64,000 bases of DNA, taken from the NCBI GenBank assembly GCA_017305665.1, contig JAFKKH010000008.1:173171-237170 (forward strand). The letters run 5' to 3'. Made by a program: the position numbers and the translations under genes. The notes below the pieces were generated by a model. It did no database searches and had not been told where the DNA came from. It worked only from the letters and a program-made list of their open reading frames with translations. The DNA is from Hyphomicrobiales bacterium (GTDB lineage Bacteria; Pseudomonadota; Alphaproteobacteria; Rhizobiales; Xanthobacteraceae). Positions 16,342-25,286 of the stretch are shown in pieces (positions within the stretch are counted from its first letter, which is position 1; each line of letters opens with the position of its first letter).

Positions 16342-17477
16342 CGCACCCGCTCCAGAAACATGCTGACGTGCGACGACAGCACGCCGCCATCGCCATGCAG
16401 CAACGCGACCGGAATGTCGTGCGGCACTTGCCGATTTTCCCCACGGCCCGTCATCTGCAGGGTGGTTTCGACCACATGGGCCATGGCGCCGCCGACGCCA
16501 CAATGGCCATAGCTGAGCAGTCCACCATGGGTGTTGAGCGGCATCGCACCGCCGCGGCCGAAATGACCGTCGCGCACCATCGCGGCCGCCTCGCCGCGCT
16601 TGGCGAGCCCAAGCTCCTCGAGCAGCATGGCGAGCGTGATGGTGAAGCTGTCGTAAATGCCGGCATAGCTGACATCGCTGATGTCCATGCGTGATGCCGC
16701 TTTGGCGCGACCGAGCGATAGCGCAGCGCCCATCTGATCGAACGCCGGAATCCTTGTGACATGCTGATGGGTATGCGCCTGCGCGCAGCCGGCGATACGA
16801 ACAGCCGGATCGCCGATCGGTTCGCGGCTGATTACCAGCGCCGCGCCGCCGTCGGACACGGGGCAGCAATCCAGCAGCTTCAATGGCGACGCCACCGGCT
16901 TCGACGCCATAACGTCGGCAACCGTGATCGGATCGCGAAACTGCGCACCGGGATGGGCCACCGCGTGGCCACGCATCAGCACGGCGAATTCGGCCAGATC
17001 TTCTTCGGTGACGCCGAACTCGTGCATGTAGCGCGAGGCCACCAAACCGTAATAGGCGGGAATGGTCGGCCCGAGCGGCACCTCGTAATCGGGATGGCCG
17101 ACCTGCGCCAGCGCCTGGATCGACGCATCGCGGCTTTGCCCGGTCACCCGGTTCTCGCCTCCGACCACCAGCACGTGCCGCGCAAGCCCGGCATCAGCGA
17201 CATGATGTGCGAGCATCATCATCGCCATGCCGGTAGCACCGCCGACCTGCACCGCGTGGCAATAAGCCGGCCTGATGCCGAAATGCTCGGCGAACACCGT
17301 CGCCAGCATGATGTGCGGCATGGTCGTCGAATAGCCACAGAGGATACCGTCGATCTCGCGGCGCGCGAGCCTTGCGTCGGCGATCGCGAGGCTGGCGGCT
17401 TCGCTCATGAGATCGAGCGTCGATTTGCCGTCGTGCCGGCCGTAAGCAGTCAGTCCAACGCCGGTGATGAAGCTCAT
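16338..17477 (-). CDS. thiolase-like protein (SCP2/Ltp type) lacking the nucleophilic Cys
   Basis: A 379-residue thiolase-fold protein. Where thiolases carry the nucleophilic Cys, this one reads VQVGGATGM (residues 76-84) with no cysteine. The second catalytic Cys position is also lost (LLHGDGG). The substrate-side features of Ltp-type proteins remain: IYDSFT (274-279), NTHGG (315-319) and GHCGVGG (324-330), the last in place of GHPxGATG. Such proteins can act as retro-aldolases or non-decarboxylating partners instead of thiolases. It overlaps the CoA-transferase stop by four bases upstream and the DUF35 start by four bases downstream, so it is the middle of a tight three-gene unit. Confidence 0.85.
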   Translation of the reverse strand: MSFITGVGLTAYGRHDGKSTLDLMSEAASLAIADARLARREIDGILCGYSTTMPHIMLATVFAEHFGIRPAYCHAVQVGGATGMAMMMLAHHVADAGLARHVLVVGGENRVTGQSRDASIQALAQVGHPDYEVPLGPTIPAYYGLVASRYMHEFGVTEEDLAEFAVLMRGHAVAHPGAQFRDPITVADVMASKPVASPLKLLDCCPVSDGGAALVISREPIGDPAVRIAGCAQAHTHQHVTRIPAFDQMGAALSLGRAKAASRMDISDVSYAGIYDSFTITLAMLLEELGLAKRGEAAAMVRDGHFGRGGAMPLNTHGGLLSYGHCGVGGAMAHVVETTLQMTGRGENRQVPHDIPVALLHGDGGVLSSHVSMFLERVR

Positions 17478-18694
17478 GATGCTTCTTTCGTCTCAGGCGG
17501 AAGCGGCGCGCGGGTCACGCCATCGCGAACCAGCGCGGCAATCTCGTCGGACGAAAATCCGGCCTCGGCGAGGATTTCCGCGCTCTGCTCACCGAGACGC
17601 GGCGCGAGCCGAACCGGTTCGGCCTTGGTCTCGGACCATGTCGCCGACACCCGCATGCTGCGGATCTTGCCTTCGGTCGGATGCTCCACCACGGGGAAGA
17701 AGCCCTTCGCGACCAGATGAGGATCGTCCAGAATACTCTCGAGGTCGTGCATCGGCAGCGTCGGGATGTCGGCGTCGTTGAGGATCTTGGTCCATTCCGC
17801 TGTGGTCTTCTGCTCCAGTATGCGGGCAAGCTCGGCATAGACGACGTCGATGTTCTGCGCGCGCGCTGCGAAGGTGGAGAATTTAGGATGGACGCGCAAA
17901 TCATCGCGTCCGGTCGCGGTGAAGAAACTGCTCCACTGCTTGTCATTGTAGACGATGACGCAGATGTAGCCGTCGGCGGTCTTGTAGGGACGGCGATCCT
18001 TGGAGAGATGGCGCGGATAACCGCCCCGGTCCAGCGGCGGTTCGTAGGTCAGCCCGCCCATGTGATCGCCCATGACGAAGCCGCTCATGGTCTCCAGCAT
18101 CGGGATGTCCACGCGCTGACCGCGTCCGGTGCGATCGCGATGCACGAGGCTGGCACAGATCGCGCCAACCGCGGTCAAGCCGACGATGCGGTCGACCAGC
18201 GCGTTCGGCACATAGCGCGGCGTGCCGTCGCCGCCGCGCGCCATCAGATGCGCCAGCGCCGAGCCTCCCTGAATGAGATCATCATAGGCCGGCTTCGCCG
18301 CATAGGGGCCGTCCTGCCCGAAACCGAACACGCCGGCATAGATCAGGCGCGGATTGATTTTCGACACCACGTCATAACCTAGTCTCAGCCGCTCCATCGC
18401 CTGTGGCCGCACGTTGTAGATCAGCACGTCGGCGTTCGCAGCCAGCCGCAGCAGCGCGTCACGACCGGCTTCCTTCTTCAGGTCGAGGCTGATGCTGCGC
18501 TTGCTGCGGTTGGTATTGAGAAACACCGGACCCATGCCGGGATGGCGGGCCGGACCGATCTGCCGCGTGACGTCGCCGTCGGGCGATTCCACCTTGATGA
18601 TGTCGGCACCGTAGTCGCCGAGCGTCTGGGTTGCGAACGGCCCCATCAAGACCGTGGTCAGGTCGATGATCCTGATGCCCTGCAATGGTCCCAT
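17474..18694 (-). CDS. class III CoA-transferase (CaiB/BaiF family)
   Basis: A 406-residue family III CoA-transferase, which moves CoA between carboxylates through an aspartyl-CoA intermediate. The family opening GIRIIDLTTVLMGPFATQTL is at residues 6-25, and GADIIKVESPDGD follows. Asp138 in KPAYDDLIQGGSA is the expected catalytic aspartate. An in-frame extension to 18748 lacks family sequence, so ATG 18694 was chosen. It leads the unit CoA-transferase, thiolase-like, DUF35, each overlapping the next by four bases. It likely activates the pathway acid, or recycles CoA from a product. Confidence 0.92.
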   Translation of the reverse strand: MGPLQGIRIIDLTTVLMGPFATQTLGDYGADIIKVESPDGDVTRQIGPARHPGMGPVFLNTNRSKRSISLDLKKEAGRDALLRLAANADVLIYNVRPQAMERLRLGYDVVSKINPRLIYAGVFGFGQDGPYAAKPAYDDLIQGGSALAHLMARGGDGTPRYVPNALVDRIVGLTAVGAICASLVHRDRTGRGQRVDIPMLETMSGFVMGDHMGGLTYEPPLDRGGYPRHLSKDRRPYKTADGYICVIVYNDKQWSSFFTATGRDDLRVHPKFSTFAARAQNIDVVYAELARILEQKTTAEWTKILNDADIPTLPMHDLESILDDPHLVAKGFFPVVEHPTEGKIRSMRVSATWSETKAEPVRLAPRLGEQSAEILAEAGFSSDEIAALVRDGVTRAPLPPETKEAS

Positions 18695-18867
18695 GATCGC
18701 CTTCGCTCCCGTCGAATATTCCGTGAGCCGGTTATCCGATCCGGCCACTCCGTGCCACGTAACGTCAGGCCGTCAACGAGATCAAGGGTATCGGAACGAA
18801 TAGGCGGATGCGCGAGTTTTGTCGCTCCCTCCCCACACGCGTGGGAAGAGAAGCAAAACAAGGCCGC

Positions 18868-20397
18868 TTACTTCGCCATCATCTCGCGTAGCGATGTCTT
18901 CAACACCTTGCCGTAGTTGTTCTTCGGCAACGCATCGAGATAGACGTAGCGCTTGGGCCGCTTGAAGCGCGCGATCGATGCAAGGCAGTGCGCGTCGAAC
19001 TTGCTGTCATCGGCGGCCGCGCCGTCCTTCAGCACCATACAGGCCACGACGATCTCGCCCCAGTCGGGTTCGGGAACGCCGATCGCGGAGACCTCACGCA
19101 CATCGGGATGTGTCAGAAGGGCTTCTTCGACCTCGCGCGGATAGATGTTGGTGCCGCCGGAGATGATGACATCCTTGGAGCGGTCCGACAGGGTGAGGAA
19201 ACCATCCTCATCCAGTCGCCCGACATCGCCGGTGCGCAGCCAGCCGTCCTTCAGCGTGTCGGCATTCGCCTTCGGGTTGTTCCAGTAGCCGAGCATGACC
19301 GCGGCGCCCTTGGCCTCGATCTCGCCGGTCTCGCCCGCGGGCACCGGCTTGCCGTCGGCATCGGTGATACGGACTTCCATGACGCTCTGCGCGGGGCCCG
19401 CTGAAGCTAGCCGCTCCAGATAGCGTGGATGCGAGACATCCTCATGCCAGCGGCGACCGAGAGCGGTGATGGTCATGGGCGACTCGCCCTGTCCGTAGAT
19501 CTGCACGAACTTCTGACCCATGGTAGCGATGGCGTCCTGGATATCGGCGAGATACATCGGCCCGCCGCCATAGATGATGGTGCGTAGGCCCTCGCCTGTT
19601 TCGCCGAGCCGCTTCGCGGCATCGACCAGCCGGCGCACCATGGTGGGCGCCGCGAACATCACGACGTTGCCGAGCTGTTTGCCGAGCGCCAGAACCTCCT
19701 CCGGCTCGAAGCCACCGGACTCCGGCACCACGTGACGGCCGCCCATGCGGACATGCGGAAAATTATAAAGACCGGCGCCGTGCGAGATCGGCGCGGCATA
19801 GAGCGAAGCATCATCCGGCATCGGCGGATCGACGTCGGCGATGTAGCACACCGACATCGCGACCAGGTTGCCATGGCTCAGCATCACGCCCTTGGGGCGC
19901 CCGGTGGTGCCCGAGGTGTAGAACAGCCACGCCAGATCGTCGATCTCGCGCGGCAGCGGCGCTGCTTCGCCCTTGCCCTCGCGCGCGCGACGGTAATCGT
20001 CGGAGTCGATCGACATCATCTGGATGGACGGCAGCAGGTCGGCCCTCGCTTCGAGAAGGGCTTGTCGCGAGTCGTCATCGACGAAAGCGAGCTTCGCCTC
20101 GGCGTTGCTGCAGATCCACGCCGCCTCCTTGCCGTGCAGCTTGGCGTTGATCGGAATCGCAGCCGCGCCGATCCACCAGATGCCATAGAGGCACTCGAGG
20201 TATTGCGTGCAATTGGATGCGAACAGCGCGATGCGGTCTCCCGGCATCACGCCGTGCTCGCGCACGAGATGCGCGCCGACCGCAGCCGCGCGCCGCGCGA
20301 AGGTGGCGTAATCGGCATCGACCCGCGTTCCCGTGAGCAGCGCGGGCGCGCCGGGATGCAGCCGCGCCGTCGCGGCCAGCCATTGTGCGATGTTCAT
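18868..20397 (-). CDS. AMP-dependent acyl-CoA synthetase/ligase
   Basis: A 509-residue adenylate-forming enzyme that makes an acyl-AMP and then an acyl-CoA. The ATP-binding P-loop motif TSGTTGRPKG is at residues 161-170, the A5-like YGQGESP follows in the middle, the hinge GWLRTGDVG is near 390, and the catalytic lysine of the C-terminal domain is about Lys497 (NNYGKVLK). All core motifs are intact. It stands 20 bases downstream of the SCP-x-type thiolase on the same strand and probably activates the free acid imported by the TRAP system. Substrate chain or ring type is not predictable from these motifs. Confidence 0.93.
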   Translation of the reverse strand: MNIAQWLAATARLHPGAPALLTGTRVDADYATFARRAAAVGAHLVREHGVMPGDRIALFASNCTQYLECLYGIWWIGAAAIPINAKLHGKEAAWICSNAEAKLAFVDDDSRQALLEARADLLPSIQMMSIDSDDYRRAREGKGEAAPLPREIDDLAWLFYTSGTTGRPKGVMLSHGNLVAMSVCYIADVDPPMPDDASLYAAPISHGAGLYNFPHVRMGGRHVVPESGGFEPEEVLALGKQLGNVVMFAAPTMVRRLVDAAKRLGETGEGLRTIIYGGGPMYLADIQDAIATMGQKFVQIYGQGESPMTITALGRRWHEDVSHPRYLERLASAGPAQSVMEVRITDADGKPVPAGETGEIEAKGAAVMLGYWNNPKANADTLKDGWLRTGDVGRLDEDGFLTLSDRSKDVIISGGTNIYPREVEEALLTHPDVREVSAIGVPEPDWGEIVVACMVLKDGAAADDSKFDAHCLASIARFKRPKRYVYLDALPKNNYGKVLKTSLREMMAK

Positions 20398-20418
20398 CGC
20401 CTCAACTCCGGCAATCGC

Positions 20419-21588
20419 TTACTTCGCGGGCTCGAGGATCGAGACGTAATTCGCGACCGCGGCGCCACCCATGTTGAAGATGCCGGCGAGCTTCGGATTC
20501 TTGAGCTGCATACCCTCGGGCGCTTCGCCGACAAGCTGCATCGCGCTCATCACGTGCATGGACACGCCGGTGGCGCCGATCGGATGGCCCTTGGCCTTGA
20601 GGCCGCCGGATGGATTGATCGGCAGCTTGCCGTCCTTCTGGGTCCAGCCCTCCTTGATCGCGCGGGCGCCCTGCCCCTTCGGCGTCAGGCCCATGGCTTC
20701 GTATTCGATCAGCTCGGCAATGGTGAAGCAGTCATGGGTCTCGACGAAGGAGAGATCGGAGAGCGCCACGCCCGCCTTCTCCAGCGCACGCTGCCACGCC
20801 GTGGTGCAACCCTCGAACTGCAGGATATCGCGCTTCGACATCGGCAGGAAATCCTGCGCGTGCGCCGTCGCACGGATGTTGACCGCCCTGCGCGCCGATT
20901 TGGCCGCGTCCGCATCCATCAGCACCAGCGCGGCCGCGCCATCGGACACCAGCGAGCAATCGGTGCGCTTCAGCGGCCCCGCGACGAACGGGTTCTTCTC
21001 GCTCTCGGAGCGGCAGAAGTCGTAGCCGAAATCCTTGCGCATCTGCGCGTAGGGATTAGCGACGCCGTTCTTATGATTTTTGGCGGCGATCATCGCCAGC
21101 GCATCGGATGCGTCGCCGTATTTCTGGAAATAGGCCTGCGCGATCTTGCCGAACACGCCGGCAAAACCGCCGGGCGTGTCGCCGTCCTCTGGCAGATAGG
21201 AGGCACGCAACAAATTGCGCCCGATCTCCGGACCCGGCGTCCGCGTCATCTGCTCGACGCCAACCACCAGTACCGTCTTCGCCGCCCCCGATGCGATGGC
21301 GCGGATACCCTGATGTACCGCCGCCGAGCCGGTGGCGCAGGCGTTCTCCACCCGGGTCGCCGGCTTGAAGCGCAGTTGCGGATCGGCCTGCAGCACCAGA
21401 GAGGCGGTAAAATCCTGCGGCGAGAAGCCCGCGTTGAAATGGCCGAGCACGATCTCGTCGACATCGGCGGCCGAAATGCCGGCATCCGCCAGCGCCTCGG
21501 TTGCCGCGCGCACCACCAGGCTCTCGACGGTCTCGGCGTCGAATTTTCCGAATGGCGTATGTGCCCATCCAACGATGCTGGCGGTCAT
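20419..21588 (-). CDS. SCP-x-type thiolase (acetyl-CoA acetyltransferase family)
   Basis: A 389-residue thiolase of the SCP-x or lipid-transfer branch. In contrast to the protein at 16338, it keeps the nucleophile Cys84 (ENACATGSAA), the ETHDCFTIAE block and GGLKAKGHPIGATG, so it should cleave or form 3-ketoacyl-CoA, possibly branched or cyclic. It starts the minus-strand pair with the acyl-CoA synthetase. The upstream 62 bases to the KDPG aldolase stop hold no visible terminator, so read-through from the sugar operon cannot be excluded. Confidence 0.92.
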   Translation of the reverse strand: MTASIVGWAHTPFGKFDAETVESLVVRAATEALADAGISAADVDEIVLGHFNAGFSPQDFTASLVLQADPQLRFKPATRVENACATGSAAVHQGIRAIASGAAKTVLVVGVEQMTRTPGPEIGRNLLRASYLPEDGDTPGGFAGVFGKIAQAYFQKYGDASDALAMIAAKNHKNGVANPYAQMRKDFGYDFCRSESEKNPFVAGPLKRTDCSLVSDGAAALVLMDADAAKSARRAVNIRATAHAQDFLPMSKRDILQFEGCTTAWQRALEKAGVALSDLSFVETHDCFTIAELIEYEAMGLTPKGQGARAIKEGWTQKDGKLPINPSGGLKAKGHPIGATGVSMHVMSAMQLVGEAPEGMQLKNPKLAGIFNMGGAAVANYVSILEPAK

Positions 21589-21650
21589 GATCGTGCTCCT
21601 TGGTCCCGGTTCGCGTCTGCGAGAAAATATAGTCTACCGATAGCGCGAGT

Positions 21651-22304
21651 TCAGCGCGATTGCAGCATTTTCATCGTCCGCTGGCACATGGCGGTTATGC
21701 CCGCCCAGTTGCCGGACTTTATGTCGGACGCCGGACACAGCCAGGAACCGCCGACGGCCGCCACATTCGGCTCCGATAGCCACGCCACAGCGTTGGCCTC
21801 GCCGATCCCGCCGGTCGGACAGAACCGCACCTGCGGGAACGGGCCGGCCAGCGCCCGCAGGGCCTTGATACCGCCGGCCTGCTCGGCCGGAAAGAATTTG
21901 GCGAAGTCGAAGCCGTGCGCCAGCGCCGCCATCAGTTCCGACGCCGTTGCGATCCCCGGCGCGAACGGCAGCGCGCCATCAGCCGCAGCCCTCAACAGAT
22001 CGGGCGTCGCACCGGGACTGATGCCGAACCGGGCGCCGAGCTTTTCCGCGCGGGCCAGGTCGTCGGGGTTCAGGATGGTGCCGATGCCGACGATGGCGTC
22101 GGGCACCTCGGCCATGATCGCCTTCGCGGCGTCCGCCGCGACCGGCGTCCGCAACGTCACCTCGAGCACCCGCACGCCCCCCGCGACCAGGGCCCGCGCC
22201 AACGGCACCGCATCCGCGACGCGCTCGATGGTCAGCACCGGAATGACCTGCGCCTTCGCGAACAGAACCGCGATCGTTTCACTGCGATGTGCCGTTACGC
22301 TCAT
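21651..22304 (-). CDS. eda: 2-keto-3-deoxy-6-phosphogluconate/galactonate aldolase
   Basis: A 217-residue class I aldolase that splits KDPG (or the galacto form) into pyruvate and glyceraldehyde-3-phosphate. The Schiff-base lysine is Lys136 in FDFAKFFPAEQAGG; Glu48 and Arg52 (LEVTLRT) are the usual active-site residues, and GATPDLL and CPTGGIG complete the phosphate-binding parts. It is four bases downstream of the KDG kinase stop region, as the last gene of the long minus-strand sugar operon. Preference between gluconate and galactonate derivatives cannot be read from sequence. Confidence 0.93.
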   Translation of the reverse strand: MSVTAHRSETIAVLFAKAQVIPVLTIERVADAVPLARALVAGGVRVLEVTLRTPVAADAAKAIMAEVPDAIVGIGTILNPDDLARAEKLGARFGISPGATPDLLRAAADGALPFAPGIATASELMAALAHGFDFAKFFPAEQAGGIKALRALAGPFPQVRFCPTGGIGEANAVAWLSEPNVAAVGGSWLCPASDIKSGNWAGITAMCQRTMKMLQSR

Positions 22305-22308
22305 GGTC

Positions 22309-23229
22309 TCACCCCTTCAACACATCTGTGGGCATCGCCGCGCGCGGAATGATCGCGCCGGGATGGCCGACCACGACCCCGGCCAACCGATGCCCGGCCT
22401 GCGCGGCCTCAACCGGCGACGCACCGGTCTGCCGCGCGGCGAGATAAGCCGCCGCAAAGCTGTCGCCCGCCGCCGTGGTATCGACGACAGGATGCGCCAG
22501 CGGTGCAGCCCTGATCATCGTCTGCGCGCCTCCGTCGGCCCGAACGATGCACACGGGCTCTGCGAGTTTCAGTACCGTCTCGGGCGCCCCAATCCGCGTC
22601 AGCAACTCGGCCTCATCGGCGCCGGGATAGAGCGGCGACAGATCCTCGGTCGAGGCCAGCACGATGTCCGCGATCGCGAACATCTCGCCATAGACCCGCC
22701 GCGCCACATCGAGATCAGGCCAGCCGCGGGCGCGAAAATTGGTATCGAACGTGATACGCGTGCCGCCGGCGCGCGCATCTCGCAACGCCCCGAACAGCCG
22801 CGCCCGTCCCTCCTCGCCATAGAGCGACAGCGTGATCGCGGAGAGATAGACGACCTTGTCATCGGCAAGCGACGCCAGCAATCCATCCGTCTCCGGCAGG
22901 TTCATCAACGCGCGCGCCGCCGCGCTGTCGCGCCAGTGGAAGAAGCGCCGCTCGCCGTTCGCATCGGTTTCGATCATGTAGAGACCGGGCAGTTTTCCCT
23001 TGAGCCGCTGCACGCGGCTGGTGCCAATGCCCTCCGCCGCCCATCTCGCGAGCATCTCGTCGCTCATGGCATCGTCGCCGAGCGCGGTGACGTAGTCGGT
23101 CGCAATGCCGAGTCGTGCGAGGTAGACCGCCGTATTGAGGGTGTCACCGCCATAGCCGCGCGCATAAAGTCCGCCCGCCGCCTGCTTCAACTCGATCATG
23201 CACTCGCCGATGCAGGCAACGCTCGCCAT
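22309..23229 (-). CDS. kdgK: 2-keto-3-deoxygluconate kinase (PfkB family)
   Basis: A 306-residue ribokinase-family sugar kinase. The N-terminal GYGGDTLNTAVYLARLG (residues 26-41) is the sugar-binding motif typical of KDG kinases, and DTTAAGDSFAAAYL (250-263) holds the catalytic Asp256. It should phosphorylate a 2-keto-3-deoxy-aldonate to feed the aldolase encoded directly downstream. The start lies 18 bases after the DenD-like gene's stop. Related kinases act on KDG, KDGal or 2-keto-gluconate; with a neighbouring IlvD/Edd dehydratase, a deoxyketo-aldonate substrate is the best guess. Confidence 0.9.
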   Translation of the reverse strand: MASVACIGECMIELKQAAGGLYARGYGGDTLNTAVYLARLGIATDYVTALGDDAMSDEMLARWAAEGIGTSRVQRLKGKLPGLYMIETDANGERRFFHWRDSAAARALMNLPETDGLLASLADDKVVYLSAITLSLYGEEGRARLFGALRDARAGGTRITFDTNFRARGWPDLDVARRVYGEMFAIADIVLASTEDLSPLYPGADEAELLTRIGAPETVLKLAEPVCIVRADGGAQTMIRAAPLAHPVVDTTAAGDSFAAAYLAARQTGASPVEAAQAGHRLAGVVVGHPGAIIPRAAMPTDVLKG

Positions 23230-23247
23230 GATCGCGTCCGCGGTGTG

Positions 23248-24231
23248 CTAGTTCACGAACTTCCCGCCGAGTTCGTCCTCGATATGGATGCGGATGATGT
23301 CGTCGAAGGTCTTTTCCGCCGTGGTGAAGCCGAGCTTCAGCGCGCGGGCGGTGTCGAAATTGCGCGGCCAGCCAGCGACGATGCCGATGATGGTCTGGTC
23401 CGGCTCTCGCTTGATCCGCGCCACGACGTTCTTGCCGGCAACGCGTTCCAGCGCGGCGATCTGCTCGCCAACCGTCGCCGCAAGGCCGGGCATGCTGAGC
23501 GCGCGGCGCGGTCCCATCGCGGCCGTATCCATGGTCGCGGCATGGATCAGGAAGCCGACCGCCGAGCGCGGGGTCGCGTGCCAGTGCATGACATCGTCGG
23601 AGACCGGCAGCACCGCCTCCTTGCCAGCCAGGGGTTCGCGGATGATGTTGGAGAAGAAACCGGACGCCGCCTTGTTCGGCGCACCCGGCCGCACGCAGAT
23701 GGTCGGCAGACGGATCGAGACACCGTCGAACAGGCCCTTGCGGGTGTAGTCGGAGATCAGCAACTCGCAGATCGCCTTCTGGGTGCCGTAACTGGTCAGC
23801 GGCGCGGACAGGAATTCGTCGCCGATCTTGTCGGGGAATGGCGCGCCGAATACGGCAATCGACGAGGTGAACACCAGCCGCGGCTTGTAGCCGCCGCCGA
23901 CGTTGCGGATGGCGTCGATCAGATAACGGGTGCCGTCGAGGTTGATGCGATAGCCCTTGTCGAAATCGGCCTCCGCCTCGCCCGACACGATGGCGGCGAG
24001 GTGAAAGATCACATCCGGTTTTGAGGCGACCAACTGCGGCGCCGTCCTGGGATCCGACGAATCGCTGGTCACGAGTTCGACCGGGATCGCTGTGTTCGGC
24101 TTCACGGGCGCCACCACGTCCTGCAGCGTCAGCTTGCTGATGTCGCGTTTACCCAAACGACCGTCGCGCACGAGGCGATCAGTGAGTTTGCGGCCGACCA
24201 TGCCGGCGGCGCCGAGAATGAGGATGTGCAA
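23248..24231 (-). CDS. NAD-dependent epimerase/dehydratase family, DenD-like
   Basis: A 327-residue extended short-chain dehydrogenase. The NAD site is GAAGMVGRKL (residues 7-16, GxxGxxG) and the catalytic pair is Tyr148 and Lys152 in SYGTQKAICE, with SSIAVFG before it. The sequence resembles the D-erythronate 2-dehydrogenase (DenD) and uronate-dehydrogenase branch. The other D-erythronate genes (kinase OtnK, OtnC, OtnI) are not in the window, so the enzyme probably oxidises a different sugar acid or alcohol here, feeding the kinase and aldolase downstream. It lies between the permease gene and kdgK in the sugar operon. Confidence 0.85.
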   Translation of the reverse strand: MHILILGAAGMVGRKLTDRLVRDGRLGKRDISKLTLQDVVAPVKPNTAIPVELVTSDSSDPRTAPQLVASKPDVIFHLAAIVSGEAEADFDKGYRINLDGTRYLIDAIRNVGGGYKPRLVFTSSIAVFGAPFPDKIGDEFLSAPLTSYGTQKAICELLISDYTRKGLFDGVSIRLPTICVRPGAPNKAASGFFSNIIREPLAGKEAVLPVSDDVMHWHATPRSAVGFLIHAATMDTAAMGPRRALSMPGLAATVGEQIAALERVAGKNVVARIKREPDQTIIGIVAGWPRNFDTARALKLGFTTAEKTFDDIIRIHIEDELGGKFVN

Positions 24232-24250
24232 CGTCGAACTCCCTATTTTT

Positions 24251-24352
24251 CGTCATTCCGGGGCGCGCGAAGCGCGAGCCCGGAATCCATAACCACCGCT
24301 GGGAGTATGGATTCCGGACTTGCGCTTCAAGAGCGCGCAATCCGGAATGACG
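24251..24352. repeat. intergenic palindromic repeat (TCATTCCGGGG type)
   Basis: Two arms, 24251-24290 and 24312-24352, both begin or end with TCATTCCGG/CCGGAATGA and contain a GCGCG-centred sub-hairpin, with ATGGATTCCGG near the middle. This mirror layout matches repeats I recall scattered between genes in Bradyrhizobium and relatives. It fills the gap between the permease and DenD-like genes and may stabilise the mRNA 3' end or lower expression of the distal catabolic genes. Confidence 0.75.
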
Positions 24353-24359
24353 GGTTGTA

Positions 24360-25286
24360 TTATTCCTTCACCGCGCCGGTCATCGCCGACACGTAATGCT
24401 CGACGAAGAAGGCGTAGAGGATCACCAGCGGCAGCGAACCGACCAGCGCGCCCGCCATCAGCGAACCCCATTTGTAGATGTCGCCGTCGACGAACTCGTT
24501 GACGATCGCAACCGGCACGGTCTTGTTCGGCGTCGATTGCAGGAAGGTCAATGCGTAGATGAATTCGTTCCAGCACAGCGTGAACGAGAAGATGAAGGCC
24601 GAGATCAAGCCTGGAACCGCGAGCGGAAGCACGATCTTGACCAGGATCTGCCAGCGGCTGGCGCCGTCGATCAGCGCACACTCCTCGAGCTCATAGGGGA
24701 TGGTCTTGAAGTAGCCCATCAGCAGCCAGGTCGAGAACGGGATCAGCAGCGTCGGATAGACCAGGATCAGCGACAGCGGCGAGTCGAACAGCCCGTAGGC
24801 CTGGATCACCGAGGCCAGCGGGATGAACAGGATCGACGGCGGCACCAGATAGGCGAAGAAGATCAGCACACCCACCGTGTCCGCGCCCTTGAAGCGGAGC
24901 CGCACGATGGCATAGGCCGCGAGCACGCTCGCGATGATCGATAGTATCGTCGCGCAAGTCGCGACATACATCGTGTTCCACAGCCAGCGCGGATACTCCG
25001 TCTCGAACAGCAGCTTCTCGATGTGCTTGAAGGTCGGATGAACCACCCAGAACGGATTGTAGGTGTTCATGTCGATAAGCTGCTCGTCCGGTTTGATGGA
25101 CGTCAGCGCCATCCAGTAGAACGGGAACAACAGCACGATCAGGATAATGAACAGCGGCAGATAGAGCGTGATGAGCCGCCTCGGGAGCGACTCGAGATAG
25201 CTCATGCCCTCGGTGTCGTCGCTTTGGGCGAGAGCTTGCACGCCGGTGACGAGCTTCTTGGATTCCATGGTGGCTGAATCAGTCAT
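24360..25286 (-). CDS. carbohydrate ABC transporter permease (MalG/UgpE type)
   Basis: A 308-residue inner-membrane permease with six predicted helices; the N-terminal 35 residues are cytoplasmic. The EAA loop, which docks the ATPase, reads YELEECALIDGASRWQI (around residues 205-221), matching the EAA---G consensus. With the second permease it forms the translocation channel of a CUT1-type sugar importer. Its start overlaps the stop of the upstream permease by eight bases, showing translational coupling. The long repeat downstream separates it from the catabolic genes. Confidence 0.92.
   Translation of the reverse strand: MTDSATMESKKLVTGVQALAQSDDTEGMSYLESLPRRLITLYLPLFIILIVLLFPFYWMALTSIKPDEQLIDMNTYNPFWVVHPTFKHIEKLLFETEYPRWLWNTMYVATCATILSIIASVLAAYAIVRLRFKGADTVGVLIFFAYLVPPSILFIPLASVIQAYGLFDSPLSLILVYPTLLIPFSTWLLMGYFKTIPYELEECALIDGASRWQILVKIVLPLAVPGLISAFIFSFTLCWNEFIYALTFLQSTPNKTVPVAIVNEFVDGDIYKWGSLMAGALVGSLPLVILYAFFVEHYVSAMTGAVKE

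Noticed and set aside
18695-18867. Terminator at CCCAC-ACGC-GTGGG between the CoA-transferase and acyl-CoA synthetase genes
   Set aside because: The stem has only five pairs and no U-run, so it was not strong enough to list as a feature.
19732-24024. A 1430-codon open frame on the plus strand, opposite five minus-strand genes
   Set aside because: It is antisense to well-supported ligase, thiolase, aldolase, kinase and DenD-like genes, is Arg/His/Gln-rich with no recognised domain, and arises from the third-position GC bias of those genes.
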